From Symsagittifera roscoffensis (Eukaryota; Xenacoelomorpha; Acoela; Convolutidae): a DNA stretch of 64,000 nucleotides. The DNA lies in NCBI RefSeq assembly GCF_963678635.1, contig NC_087069.1:53046251-53110250 (forward strand), read 5' to 3'. Both the position numbers and the translations under genes were made by a program. The notes below the pieces were generated by a model, which saw only the letters and a list, made by a program, of their open reading frames with translations, ran no database searches and was not told the DNA's origin. Shown piece by piece: positions 53,801 through 63,021 of the stretch (position 1 is its first letter; each line of letters opens with the position of its first letter).

Positions 53801-55417
53801 TAATAAATTGCCAATGTAATGCAACAAAGGTGGTGCCAAATAAAGAAAAAGAAACCTTTGCATGTAACAACTTAGAATATAACAACCTGAAGACATCCAC
53901 ACTAAATTTGCATGTGGTAAATTGCAGAGCAGAATGCCCGAAAACAGAATGTAAAAATTAAGCATTTCAAAAAAAAGCATTTCAAAGCGATATGTTGAGT
54001 TGGAAAATTTCTGAAATCGAGTTTTTATAATTGTACTGTTGTCTGAAACAAATAGCTTTTTTTGGCTTCATTTGATGAACTGAAAATGCATTAGCTATGT
54101 AAACTTATTATTAATCGAATGTCAAAGCACATGCTACCAAAAAGCTGTAACGGTTCCCAAAAGTGGCACCAATATTTGCGACTTAGGTTGGAAAAAAAAG
54201 AATAGTCGCACTATTACACTACGCTCACAAGTGTAATAACAACATACAAAATTGAACACAGAGGAGGAAATTCGCAAACACTAGCGAGAACGCGGCAAAA
54301 AGCAGCTCTATAAAGTGCAATAAAAAATTAAAATAAGCTTCGAATTAGCAAAAAAACTCACTGTTATTAGGTTAGAAAAAAGAAGGTTCATAAAAATACA
54401 CTGCGCTCTTCGCTTATGTTGAAAACTTGGAATGATTATTCGGTTGTTGTTTAACAAATTCATGACCAACCTTAATGAGGTTCTTTTCGAAGTTGTGTTG
54501 TGCCCCCAGAAGCACTTTGACACACCTCTCAATGGGTGCAAATGGCCTCACGTCGAATATTCTGAGTGTGTTGTCCATGGAGTTAGACAGGAGATAACAT
54601 CCATCTGGACTAAGAGAGAGACTGGTCACTGTGTCTGTGTGGCCTACAAGAAAAATAAAAAAAAAGTAATCAAATTTAAGAACTAAAGAGAGGATGGCCT
54701 GTTACTGTGCAAGTAGCACAGAATGTTTCAACCATTGAAAAAAAAAAATTCTAGAACTTGGGTATGTTCGACATTCTTGCTGAATTTTTGATTACCAAAA
54801 TGGCGTAAAAAACTCCTAAAACTACATTTACTCGAGTGAAAATTCAGCACAAATAAGCTATTGTAAACGACTTGACTTAAGCATAAATAAGCCCGATCGC
54901 TCGCTTTATTCGCTCAAAAATCAAAATTTTCAATTGTGTTTTTCTCGAGACTGAGAAAATCAAAATCGAGCAGGTCTGATGATTATTTGTCGTATCTGAT
55001 TTTGCGTAGAAAACAAGAAAAAAAAACACGAATACAAAACTCCTCCCCATCTTCCAGCAATTATCAAAAAAATAATTAAGAAAACATTTAGAATAATCTT
55101 ACAGTTTAACTTCAAAATTTTATCATTAAGATGCGAGCAGATTAAATTTTGTGAAACAGTCAACACTAATGAACGTTAGCTATATGTATGGCGAAACATT
55201 CGCTTCCCATTAACCAGCTTCGAGTGTTTTTTCAGTGTTCATGTTTCAAGAATTGCGTTTAAGTACATAGGACTTTAAGCTCAAAAATGTCGCTGGTGCG
55301 CTTACCTTTGAGTGAGTTGACACACTGGTCTCTTCTGAGGTCCCACACTTTGATCTCATTCTCAATTCCACCAGAGAACACCTGGTCAACTCCTTCACTC
55401 AGACACACACTCGTGAC
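43114..55417 (-). CDS. SNRNP40: SNRNP40 (U5 snRNP 40-kDa WD40 protein), C-terminal half
   Basis: A WD40 propeller protein of the U5 snRNP, bound near PRP8, acting in the nuclear spliceosome. Join 55417-55306, 54643-54471, 44649-44524 and 43194-43114: 163 residues plus stop, in consistent phase. Seen: FSGGIENEIKVWDLRRDQC, SPDGCYLLSNSMDNTLRIFD, VRPFAPIERCVKV, HNFEKNLIK, GSADKFVYVWDT, YKLPGHNGSVNE and DFHPTEPIIASGSSDK. VRPFAP and HNFEKNL are signatures of this family rather than of WD40 proteins in general. About the first half (four blades) is missing; its exons must lie above 55,417, probably beyond the window. The 9.8-kb intron (44,650-54,470) holds an oppositely oriented orphan gene, and the last intron has a GC donor. 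Confidence 0.96.
43800..44430 (-). repeat. Family 2 dispersed repeat, right arm of a large inverted repeat
   Basis: Contains the complements of the 42,075-42,625 landmarks in reverse order: GGGGAGGAAGTTTGTATTC, TACCACAAATAATCATCGG, ACTGGGTCGAG and GTGCTATTTGCACAGTAAC. The arms flank the SNRNP40 last exon. Confidence 0.65.
44524..44649 (-). CDS. SNRNP40: SNRNP40 penultimate exon, followed by a GC donor
   Basis: 42 codons after GATTTCCAG: GTRVACGSADKFVYVWD, RRIMYKLPGHNGSVNE. It ends GAG and is followed by GCAAGT, an otherwise perfect donor with C at +2; no GT donor fits. Confidence 0.95.
44880..45575 (-). repeat. SINE-like element(s), tRNA-like head at 45,495-45,575
   Basis: Minus strand: a B box (GGAGTTCGAGTCCC) in the head, then a body with the complement of AAGCCGACAAAACATAAGC (45,414). 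At 44,890 the recurrent phrase GAGGCAAAGCGGAGCTTCG marks a 3' tail. The hydrophobic open frame at 45,199-45,444 is this repeat. Confidence 0.5.
45911..46230. mobile_element. MITE family 1, left part
   Basis: Starts TTAGTCAACAGGCAGTTGG with CAGTCAATGAACGCAAGG; interior GGGAAATC and AGAAGTAGATCATATTTTG; the right end is not found. Confidence 0.55.
46935..47116 (-). repeat. SINE with tRNA-like head
   Basis: Minus-strand head GCGTGGTTAAGTGGTTAGTG, a clear tRNA A-box region, then GAGACTCAAAATCTC. The body ends in AGAGGCATAGC (the GAGGC(A/G)AAGC-type tail phrase). Flanked by ACACTAGTCACGAATAAAGC, shared with 53,765. Confidence 0.6.
47610..48960. repeat. Dispersed element with internal ~120-150-bp tandem repeats (copy 2)
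   Basis: Leader AGTTAAAGCTGCAAGAACC matches 1,146. About nine degenerate units follow, repeating phrases like GAGCCCAAAATTTCAGAT, AACTTTTT and TGGGCG(T/G)A. It ends CCTGTTTTTATCAAACAGG, a small hairpin also ending copy 1 (about 2,572). A third fragment is at 49,900-50,335. Confidence 0.6.
48990..49482. mobile_element. MITE family 1 copy
   Basis: CAGTTGG with AGTAATGAACGCAAAT at the left; AAACTGGATCAATA and GAAATTGTTCACGTTTTTTC inside; CTTCATTACGTTCGCATTAC at the right. Confidence 0.6.
49655..49830 (-). repeat. SINE-like fragment
   Basis: GATGTGGCACCTAAGCTGAC matches 45,398 (GATGTGGCAACTAAGCCGAC), followed by the same TTTTACCGGAAAAAA and TGATTCATACAGAAAG region. The head is degraded. Confidence 0.45.
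50336..51590. other. Intron of SNRNP40, mostly unassigned, with an (AT)n microsatellite
   Basis: 50,842-50,892 is an uninterrupted AT dinucleotide run of about 25 units. Otherwise AT-rich sequence without recognisable genes or element ends. Confidence 0.6.
51807..52355 (+). CDS. Orphan-family protein 1 (182 aa), nested in an SNRNP40 intron on the opposite strand
   Basis: I do not recognise this protein. Start ATG at 51807 in the context ACGCAATGAG, directly preceded by an acceptor-like CCGGTTTTTCAG (51,786-51,796), which suggests a 5'-UTR intron or trans-splice site. Residues 48-86 form a two-helix block (ARILVSDLKSVLQRN, then DLSFIRDQLESCLLLV). With the flanking NIPS...Q..E..R and P.DES motifs it matches orphan protein 4 (63,022). 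The C-terminus is very basic (residues ~150-175, KKTRKRREQRKRQKER) with no membrane segment. No signal peptide. Codons are AT-rich, unlike the SNRNP40 exons around it. A GTAAGA donor (52,391) and TATTTTCAG acceptor (52,486) would make a 3'-UTR intron. Nuclear or nucleic-acid binding would fit the basic tail, but that is inference only. Confidence 0.72.
   Translation: MSLFGYSSGTNPRLQPGVSGLVQPYVQNIPSNVEQSAETFRDETSELDARILVSDLKSVLQRNPKLRSEDLSFIRDQLESCLLLVSSTSPYDESMAQAGISETSSGIEANQLQANKNPYGASLNPIESLLFGEPIDYKTMVLNKFYHLDDERSNKKTRKRREQRKRQKERDLEMHLKEIGKH
52700..53040. other. Nothing recognised
   Basis: AT-rich intron sequence; an AATAAA at about 52,792 could be the poly(A) signal of the nested gene at 51,807. 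Confidence 0.35.
53050..53670. repeat. Dispersed element with ~150-bp tandem units (copy 2)
   Basis: Three units with AACGTCACATCTCGGAAACT, GAGTACCCTG(A/T)CAG and AACTACAGAG, then the same unique tail as 4,730-5,050 (CCGTATCTCGTAAACTAA, CGATATAGCTTAAACGCG). Ends in a TAGATAGATAG run. Confidence 0.65.
53680..54420 (-). repeat. SINE-associated repeat sequence
   Basis: ACACTAGCCACAAATAAAG (53,769) and ACATATGCTAATAAATTGCC match 47,120-47,165. ATGAACTGAAAATGCATTAG (54,074) and the following 100 bp match 47,387-47,500. ACACAGAGGAGGAAATTCGC (54,254) is the tail phrase. Confidence 0.5.
54471..54643 (-). CDS. SNRNP40: SNRNP40 exon (VRPFAP and HNFEKNL blade)
   Basis: 173 bp after TTCTTGTAG; GHTDTVTSLSLSPDG, MDNTLRIFDVRPFAP, HNFEKNLIK. 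Donor GTTGGT. Confidence 0.96.
54690..55060 (+). repeat. Family 2 dispersed repeat
   Basis: GTTACTGTGCAAGTAGCACA at the left, GATGATTATTTGTCGTATC and CTCCTCCCCATCTTCC at the right, same order as 42,075-42,625 but internally shorter. It lies in the short SNRNP40 intron. Confidence 0.65.
55306..55417 (-). CDS. SNRNP40: SNRNP40 exon (blade with GGIENEIKVWDLR)
   Basis: 112 bp after TCTCTTCAG, phase 0 in; encodes VTSVCLSEGVDQVFSGG, then IENEIKVWDLRRDQCVNSLK. Donor GTAAGC; the split Gly codon starts the next GH. Confidence 0.95.
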
Positions 55418-55429
55418 CTGAAGAGAAAA

Positions 55430-56340
55430 ATACAAAGATACTGAAATATTATCAAGATAGAGGTATTATAGTTGAATTAAATTTCTAGTTTTCATTCAAG
55501 CTTTAATAGTGAATTCAGGGGCGAAAACCCAACCAGGGGTAAAATACAGATATACAGATGCTATCAAGGAAAAATAATTTAGTGGGAAAAACAATTTAGT
55601 CTCTAGTTCAGTTTGTTTTTCATTGATATTTCTCATAAAAGTATTTACTGCTTCGAATTTTCAAAACGAAAACAACAAACTAAATTAAGTTCTTATTCCA
55701 ACATACATTCGTATAGCAAAAGTGAAAAAAAAACAACAGTGATAAATGCGAATACAGATTTGTTGCTAATCATGTTTTATTTTAACAGTCCCCAAAAAGC
55801 AGGATATTTGAGATCATCACATCATCATTTAGAAGCATCTAGACGAGCAAGAAAAAGTGGTAAAGGGAGGGGGCGTATTAGGTGCTTATCTTCCCCAATT
55901 CTGTAAGCCAGATGTGTTCCAAAGTATTCCTAATTGTTGAGACAATCATATGTACAATGATATAGATATAGAAAGTACACTGCGTTTGATACGACCGCGC
56001 CTCCGCGTAACAACTAATACAACCAGTTTGGTACTATTTCATGGTGTCCATTTTAGCCAGTTTCAATTGACACGAAATGCACTTTAATTGGTGTCAATCG
56101 CCAGTTCGTATTTTGTGGTATGTTTCATGCCAGCGACGATATTTGGTATCAGATGTTACAATGTACACAAATTTTGAGTGTAGTTTGAAAATCAACATCC
56201 TTTTGCTTTCTTAAATTTTCGTTCAGCAATCCATATTACGGAATGATAATTCTTTAGTTTTAGCTAAAACTGAACACAGTTCTAAAAATAGAAGCTTTTC
56301 CAACGTTGGTACAAAAATTTCCAAAAACGGCTTTAAACAT
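55430..56340. other. Upstream of the visible SNRNP40 exons; no exon found
   Basis: No WD40 coding block on the minus strand. An acceptor-like AAATTTTCGTTCAG at 56,213-56,226 precedes the orphan gene at 56,353 and may end a 5'-UTR intron. Confidence 0.4.
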
Positions 56341-56352
56341 TTATTTTTCAAC

Positions 56353-57306
56353 ATGGATTCCGAAGAGGAGCACAGGTTCAGTATGTCGCCTCCAGAAAAC
56401 AACAACGACCCTGATACGAATTATGTCGATGGGGAATCTTTGCCGTCGAGTCAAAACAGCATTGAAAGCTTAGATGATGAAAACTCTCCTGCTAATTCGA
56501 CAACTTTAATGGATGATATACAACCACAAAATCATAATTCTGTGGAACTTGATCAGTTCGGCCCATTTTATCAAGCCACTCCAGATTCATTCAATGACCA
56601 ACAGAACCAGGAACCATTGCGACCTAGTGCAAATTCAAATCATGAAGCAATTGAAATGGCAATCTATTATCTTAATAGAGCTATATCAGAAACAAAAGCC
56701 ACACTGGCCGAAGGAGAAAAGCAAAATTACAGAAAACAAATTCTAAACTCCTTGGATTTACTTTCACAAACAATTGATACAGATGCTTCACAAACACAAA
56801 CTAGTTCCAGAAGTATCCGAAATTTCGAAAACCAATCAACTACAATTCAGTTACAAAATGATATCAACCCAGAAGAACAAAATGGGGAAGGCTCAATTTT
56901 GCCGCAAGGTCAAAATCAACTGAGAGAGAATAAAAAAACGGCCCATAAGATCGTCGATATGGAAACAAATATAGACACTTTGGAAGTGATATCCAAAGAC
57001 AATGAAACCTCCAGTTTCAGTTTGCGTACACATGGTGGTTATGCAAAAGTCTTGTTTTATTTCGAATTTGAAATTATACATTCGCCGACCGATTTGGAAC
57101 CTGTGTGTAAATCCGTTCGAGCAAATATAGGAAAAACTGTAGCTGGTTTGGTTATACTTGTAGCTACAATTATATTTAAAGAGTGGTATGACCTAAACAA
57201 GGTGTTTACACGCCTCACCAATTTCATAATTAAAGTGCGTCGACGTTTACATTACCGGATACAACAAGTTGTCTTGAAAATCTTACCCTCATGGCAGCAA
57301 GAATGA
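56353..57306 (+). CDS. Orphan-family protein 2 (317 aa), acidic with one C-terminal membrane segment
   Basis: Not recognised. ATG at 56353 in a good context (CAACATGG). The N-terminal ~95 residues are Asn/Ser/Asp/Gln-rich and probably disordered. Residues ~97-141 form a charged helical hairpin (AIEMAIYYLNRAISETKATL, then YRKQILNSLDLLSQTID) whose leucine spacing resembles the conserved block of orphan proteins 1 and 4. A single hydrophobic segment (about 258-275, VAGLVILVATIIF) is followed by a basic amphipathic tail (FIIKVRRRLHYRIQQVV), so a tail-anchored membrane protein with a long acidic outer domain is the likely layout. No signal peptide. Intronless, AT-rich codons. An AATAAA lies near 57,540. 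Placed among relatives on the same strand; function unknown. Confidence 0.72.
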   Translation: MDSEEEHRFSMSPPENNNDPDTNYVDGESLPSSQNSIESLDDENSPANSTTLMDDIQPQNHNSVELDQFGPFYQATPDSFNDQQNQEPLRPSANSNHEAIEMAIYYLNRAISETKATLAEGEKQNYRKQILNSLDLLSQTIDTDASQTQTSSRSIRNFENQSTTIQLQNDINPEEQNGEGSILPQGQNQLRENKKTAHKIVDMETNIDTLEVISKDNETSSFSLRTHGGYAKVLFYFEFEIIHSPTDLEPVCKSVRANIGKTVAGLVILVATIIFKEWYDLNKVFTRLTNFIIKVRRRLHYRIQQVVLKILPSWQQE

Positions 57307-57309
57307 CGG

Positions 57310-58680
57310 CTTGGATATGTTCTCATGTCAAATTGAAAGCAAATAGAAACCGGATTGAATAACATCTAACAATTATCATCTTTATTATTCCTAATTTTTG
57401 CTAGAGCATATATGCAATTTGAATAATGAGACTTGTTATGACTTGTAATGAGAAAATGGTTTATTTAATTACTCTGACTTTGAAAATACTTTCCTTACAG
57501 AATTCTTACTCATATATTTTATCAAGAGAGCATTTAATTTAATAAACTTTCATTCATTGCCTAACCTTTATCACACTGATCTCATCAGTCAAAGTCAAAA
57601 AAATTAGTGTATAAACTTACATTTCGAAACATATGAGCTATCTAAAAAAACTTGAGCGCAGCCATCAAAAAAAGTACACGAATATGGGAATCAATTCAAT
57701 TGACCAAATTTTTCAGACCACATTTAAAGAAACTTTATGACACTGGACTTGATGACGATGAAATTGAATATCACATTTTTACGTCATTTTAGCGTCATTA
57801 TTCAGCAAAAATCTCATTCTTGCGGTTTCAACCTACTTCAATTACATTTTTATCTTATAAAATTTCAATTTCACATATCGCTTATATTATTTCTTTTAAA
57901 TGTTGGCTTTTATCTATGTGATCAACTTGCACAGCTATCAGTGTTTAAAAACGAAATTCAATTTCGCGGGAAAATTGGAGAAGAGACCATTTCGCAGTTT
58001 CAAGTACAATAGGATATATTCTGGTCTGGTACCACATGGAAAAGACAAAATAGCTGGTTTCTTTGAATTCAATTTTTCAAACCACATGAATTTTCAAAAA
58101 AACCTGTGTGCATTAGTTATTCAAAATGTGCATTAACTAAAACACGAAAAAAAATTTTCTAAGGGATCTTTTGTGCTAGTTAATGCGCATTTTGGGTAAT
58201 GCGCAAATTTTTGCCTGTTGGTTTTGAAATTTTTTCTTTGAGATATTTTAAGTTTGAGTTCATGAAATTAATATCCTTCAGATTCTTTAAAAATACAACC
58301 TTTTTTGTAGACAGCGTTTGAACAGCAAAAATCAACGGGCGAAAGTTTTGATAAGCACTACAAAAAAACTCGTTTTTCTTCGTTGAAGCTTTGAATTACT
58401 TGATAAAAACATGCTTTCAAAAAACCTAAATAACTCAACATTATTTCGGTCAAAATTAAATTAGTTCACTTAAATTAAGGCAACATCCCTTCAATTTGCA
58501 ATTTTGGATTTTTTTACTCGGATTTAACTTTCAGACTAGCATAAACATGTATCAATTTCATTTTACTAAACAATTTAAGACTAGCTCTGTCCTTTTCACA
58601 CTAGTTAACTTGCTTTATGGCGACATTCCTTGCATTAACATTTTTATCACGTGCTTTATTTAGTTAGTTTCGGATTTATA
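57310..58680. other. Intergenic stretch with a small inverted repeat
   Basis: 58,107-58,140 and 58,165-58,202 are imperfect inverted copies around TGTGCATTA(A/G)(C/T)T. The open frames at 57,737-58,136 show no recognisable domain. Confidence 0.4.
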
Positions 58681-58686
58681 AACATC

Positions 58687-59073
58687 AAAAAGAGTCAATG
58701 AACGCAAGAAAACAGAAAAAAAACGGACTCGTTTTTCGAAACGCTCAACTTTCGATTTTAAAATAAAAAAGGCCCTAAAGCCCTTCAAATTTCAAGCACA
58801 CTTTATGAGTGACCTTTTTTTGGTAAATTTAGCTGAATTTATAAAAAACTGGATTGATAGATGAATTTTTTAGTTCGCTGGGAAATGTGAAAATTAAACC
58901 CGACTTACGAAACTAGAAATTGATCACGTTTTTCGCGACCGTTTTCTATTTTGCTGCTCGACAGAGGAAATGTACTGAACTTTAAAAATTTTAAACTGAG
59001 CCTGCATCAACTTAAAGAAAACGAAAAAATCATCGGGACCTATAAAACAGTCTGAACTATGTTCATCGACTCT
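58687..59073. mobile_element. MITE family 1 copy
   Basis: AAAGAGTCAATGAACGCAAG at the left and CTATGTTCATCGACTC at the right are inverted repeats. Interior GAAATTGATCACGTTTTTCG and TTTTGCTGCTCGACAG. Ends 58 bp before the ATG of orphan gene 3. Confidence 0.7.
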
Positions 59074-59131
59074 AAATAACTTCTGTTTCCACGCGTAAAA
59101 GCTGCAAAAAGTACAAACAAATTCAAGCGCA

Positions 59132-59416
59132 ATGAATTTGTCTGGCCAATCGAGGGGCCGTGTTTCAAGACATTCTACAGCTAGTAACCAAATTGATCAC
59201 CACTTATTCTCTCCAACTTTCTTGCACGAGACTGAGATTAATTCCAATGAACATCTGTTATCTTTTCCTCAGAGCTGGCTATTTCCCGCAATTATAGAAT
59301 CAGATTTACAACATATGCTTGTAAATGAACCTGTCACTGGCGGATTAAATGCATTAAATAACCCGCAAGCTTACAAAAATCTAAATCGAAAGCAAGGATG
59401 TTTACATCTCGAATAG
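59132..59416 (+). CDS. Probable orphan-family protein 3 (94 aa), short or decayed member
   Basis: Not recognised. The ATG context (AGCGCAATGA) matches genes 1 (ACGCAATGA) and 4 (AGGCAATGA). Weak similarity to the N-terminal part of protein 4 (LFSPTFLHETEI against LVSPESLHLSSGEI; SWLFPAII against FDLFPQEV), but the ARILV...SVLQRN block is missing; the frame stops at TAG (59,414-59,416). An AATAAA 40 nt later (59,456-59,461) supports a transcript end. Could be a truncated paralogue squeezed between two MITEs. Confidence 0.42.
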   Translation: MNLSGQSRGRVSRHSTASNQIDHHLFSPTFLHETEINSNEHLLSFPQSWLFPAIIESDLQHMLVNEPVTGGLNALNNPQAYKNLNRKQGCLHLE

Positions 59417-59684
59417 CATTTGATCTTGTGTTTGCAATGGTTACATGCTCGCAATAATAAACCTTTCTCGTCTTATTTGCGTTATTTCCTGGAAAACTTG
59501 AATATCAAAAATTGACTTGATCATCCAAAATTTTTCAATTTGTACTCGAAATGCGCTATTGTTACTAATGTTGAAACGGGTTACTTCAAACGAAAATAGA
59601 AGAAAAACTTGCTGCGAAAACCAACTTGCAGTGTAGTTCACGTCATTTGCTGCGAAAACCAATAAAACTGAGGTACAATCAAAT

Positions 59685-60226
59685 ATAGCCAACAGACAGT
59701 TGAAAAAGTCAATGAACGCAAAGAAACAGGAAAAAAAACTATGAGGTATTTTCTATATATATGAGGTATTTTCGGCTTTGTAGCTTGCGAACAGCAAGAA
59801 ACTTTTAGGTAGGATTTGGCGACTAAGCCGACAAAACAAAGGCAGACAAAGAAACAGCCGGCAATTTTTTCTGAAACGGAATATTTCCTGCTTAAAAAAA
59901 ACAGGTTCCCTCAGGTTCGAATTCAACACTTTTGCCGTCCCAGGCGTATTCTTTACCTGCAGGTTAACTGTGCCGGGAACGCTAACAAACTTCATGAAAA
60001 AAGCTGAAACTTACCAATTCTAATTTTGTCCATTCTGTGAGCAGTAAATTCCGGGGAAATTGTCTAGAAAGCGACAGCATTATCCTTGCTCATCGCCATG
60101 GTAAAGACAACAAAAGTCAAACTGCGACAAATGAAATAATTTGAGCGAGAATAAATTTTAAGTCTTTTTCCTAAAAAAAAAAACATCACGATCTATATTA
60201 GTGTATTCACTACGTTCATTGACTCT
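59685..60226. mobile_element. MITE family 1 copy interrupted by a SINE-like insertion
   Basis: Left end TAGCCAACAGACAGTTG with GTCAATGAACGCAAAG; right end CTACGTTCATTGACTC. Between them sits SINE-type sequence (59,795-59,985), so the SINE arrived later. Confidence 0.7.
59795..59985 (-). repeat. SINE with tRNA-like head
   Basis: Minus strand: CACAGTTAACCTGCAGGTAA as A-box region, GAATTCGAACC as B box, then the shared body (complement of GGCGACTAAGCCGACAAAAC at 59,818). Confidence 0.6.
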
Positions 60227-60229
60227 TGA

Positions 60230-63000
60230 AAACGAGCAAACCCAATTCCCCAGGGGAATCAAATCAACACAGCAGATGAAAAAATACATGGATACACAAC
60301 ACATGAAACTTTGATGATGTTAATCATACTCTTTTTCGTGTTATATGTCAACATAGTTCAGACGCCAAAACTACATTTACATCAACCCTTTTTAATATCT
60401 GGCGGTGCTAATGACATCAAAAAATACACACAAGTTCTCCCTAAATATTTAATAGTTTGGTAAAAGAGTTAAGTTCATTTTGCGGTCAGATATTGCTGTT
60501 GGTAGGTCGCTGTTTCTTTTCGAGTCTGTGCAAATACAGGTCAAATTTCTTGAAAAACATTTCTTGAAAAAACATGTCTTCACACAATAACTTGAAAAAC
60601 ATTTTAGCTAACGATGGCCAAATAGCAATTATCAAGCACTGAGTCTGACTATACTACTAAGTCTCGATTTACGAAGTGGAAATATGGTTAACTATTTGGA
60701 TGGCAACTTGGTACCAAAGGAGGGATAGTAAAAGAGATCCCAATTTAATTGTAACGTAAATGGGTCTTAAATACTTGAATGGTGATGACAGACTGTTGTT
60801 TATTCGGATGCTGCTTCTTTAGTAATTTATTCAAAATACATATCAGTTTTTCAGCAGTGAAGTTCACAATTATGTTCGTTAGAGAAAGTTGGAAAATTTC
60901 AGTTAAGGCAGTGTTTTTCAACAATAGCACTTAGTTCTCATAAGTGAGATTGATTATGAATTGTTTTAAAACTTCAGAGCGTTGCTCATCATTACGGCAT
61001 TCGTTATATAAATAAAAATGACACTGGCAGAAAAATTATCTACATATACGCCATAAAAATATTTACATATCTACAAAAAAAATAAAACAAACTCATTTTG
61101 CTTGGTTAGAAAACATTTGAAGAAACTATATACTTGAAAAACATCGTTTTCACTTCAACTGAATAATTGAACATTAGCTCTGTCGACATACTGAGATCTA
61201 AATGTTAGTGTATTTGTCCGTACTATTTTAGCAACAGATTCTCAAATCCAATTATTTATTATTTGAACTACGGCGACACGAATATAAATGTGTTTAAAAA
61301 TGGGAATATAAACTATTTCGCTATTGTCACTTCTAAATGAGTTTTGAAGCGTTTCATAACTGCATATACATGCTCATAGATGCCTAAAAATTAATTTGAT
61401 GGCATCAAAAAATTACTCCAAGGCATTGCATGAGAAATTTATTAGCCTAAATCTTCATAATCACACGTGCGACACAGCATAGCATAGCAAACCAGCCGAC
61501 AGAAAATGAGACAACTTTCACATGTTTGTCTCGACTTGCCTTGAACATATTTTCTATTTAGCGAAAAAGACAGGTCAGTTAGCAAAACTTAATGTTTAAT
61601 TAGCATCGGAATAAATTTACGAAGCTGTAAAAACGGAACAATAATTGAAAACTTACAGAGTGAATGACAAAACGAATGATAATACTACTTTTTGATATTT
61701 TAAGAACTATCGAAAAAAAGCCGATCAATTTCTAGAAATTTACAAACATGCTAGCACGTATCCCATTAGCATTAGTTATAGCTTTCCTTTTTGGTAATTT
61801 TTTAAAATGTCCATTTTTGGCTGACCGACCGTAAAGTTGTTCTAAAGGCGCCTTCGCCAATATAACCTAATTTTGATTCATAGTTTAGTTCAAATGGGTC
61901 ATTACATAGATTTGGGAGAGCTCGGACAATTTAATAAGGGGAAACTGTAGAATAAGCAGACGCCCCACCCAGCCGAACTGTGTTCTCAACCCTACCACCT
62001 GATCACAAGCCATGCTTTGTCCAATTCTTCCTTTTTTTAATGAGATTCATCCCGTAGCTGGAATCGAGTTATGATGTGTCCCAAAACATGAAGTAAAAAC
62101 TTTTGTCTGACTAATTGATAGAGCATTTTTCCAGTTAGTTTTTTCTAATCAATTTGCACAAACGTTTGCTGGAAATCATGATCTACTTTCATCAAAAACA
62201 CCATCAACGCAAAACTTTCATATCATCTTGTATTGATAATTGAGCATACCATTTTTCGGATTTTTTCTGTCCCTAAAGTGAGTGAACTTAGTTTCTTCCG
62301 GCGAAAGCTACTGTTTTGAGGTGCGTCATCAGTCAAAAATAATGTCAACAGAAAAACGCAATTAAAAATGAATGTACTTTTCTCCCGGCTGTTAGAGGTT
62401 ACGAATGCTACCTACATGGGACCACAAGAGACCCAAGGAGCATCCTAAAATGTATGTAATGGTCGGCTAAATTTTCGACAATTTTAAACGCTCTCCTTCT
62501 CCCCCTCCCTCCCTCCCCCGATAAAATCCTAGACTTACTCCTGAACATAACTCAGTTTGAAAAACCGTAACCAATAACGATTATCAATTGTGAAATCTTT
62601 TGAGAAAAACTGGCACCCATTTTCCTGCGATTTGTCAAAAGATTTCCTGAAAAAAAACATGATGTAGCTTATTGTACCATTGCAATTATTTTACTACTAT
62701 GTCGCAACCGCGCTTCGCAGATGCATTTTTCGCATAATGTCGTGGCACTCAATTCTTGACAATGATATACAGTTTGTCTTTTGTTCAAAATTATCTGGCG
62801 AACAACTCACATTTCCCGCGTTCATCAGAGCATCATATCTTTTAGTGCTTTCCATTATATCATTTTAATCAAATTTTTTAAGCTATTTTTCAAAAGAAGT
62901 ATAATTTTGATAAAGAAAAACTTATTTTTTATTTAAATTTTTTAATCAACATTATTTCATTGAAACATAAAATTTGCCAGCCCTGTATTCTTCAAACTAA
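60230..63000. other. Nothing recognised over 2.8 kb
   Basis: AT-rich, no family 1 MITE or tandem repeat, no recognisable exon on either strand. A GC-richer patch at 61,955-62,020 and a pyrimidine run at 62,495-62,520 do not translate into anything I know. Confidence 0.4.
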
Positions 63001-63021
63001 TTGTTACAAAAACTAAAGGCA

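Noticed and set aside
55613-55906. 97-codon plus-strand frame
   Set aside because: Composition looks like background and no related sequence is seen in the orphan family downstream.
61955-62020. GC-richer patch considered as a missing SNRNP40 exon
   Set aside because: Neither strand gives WD40-like residues, and no suitable splice signals flank it.
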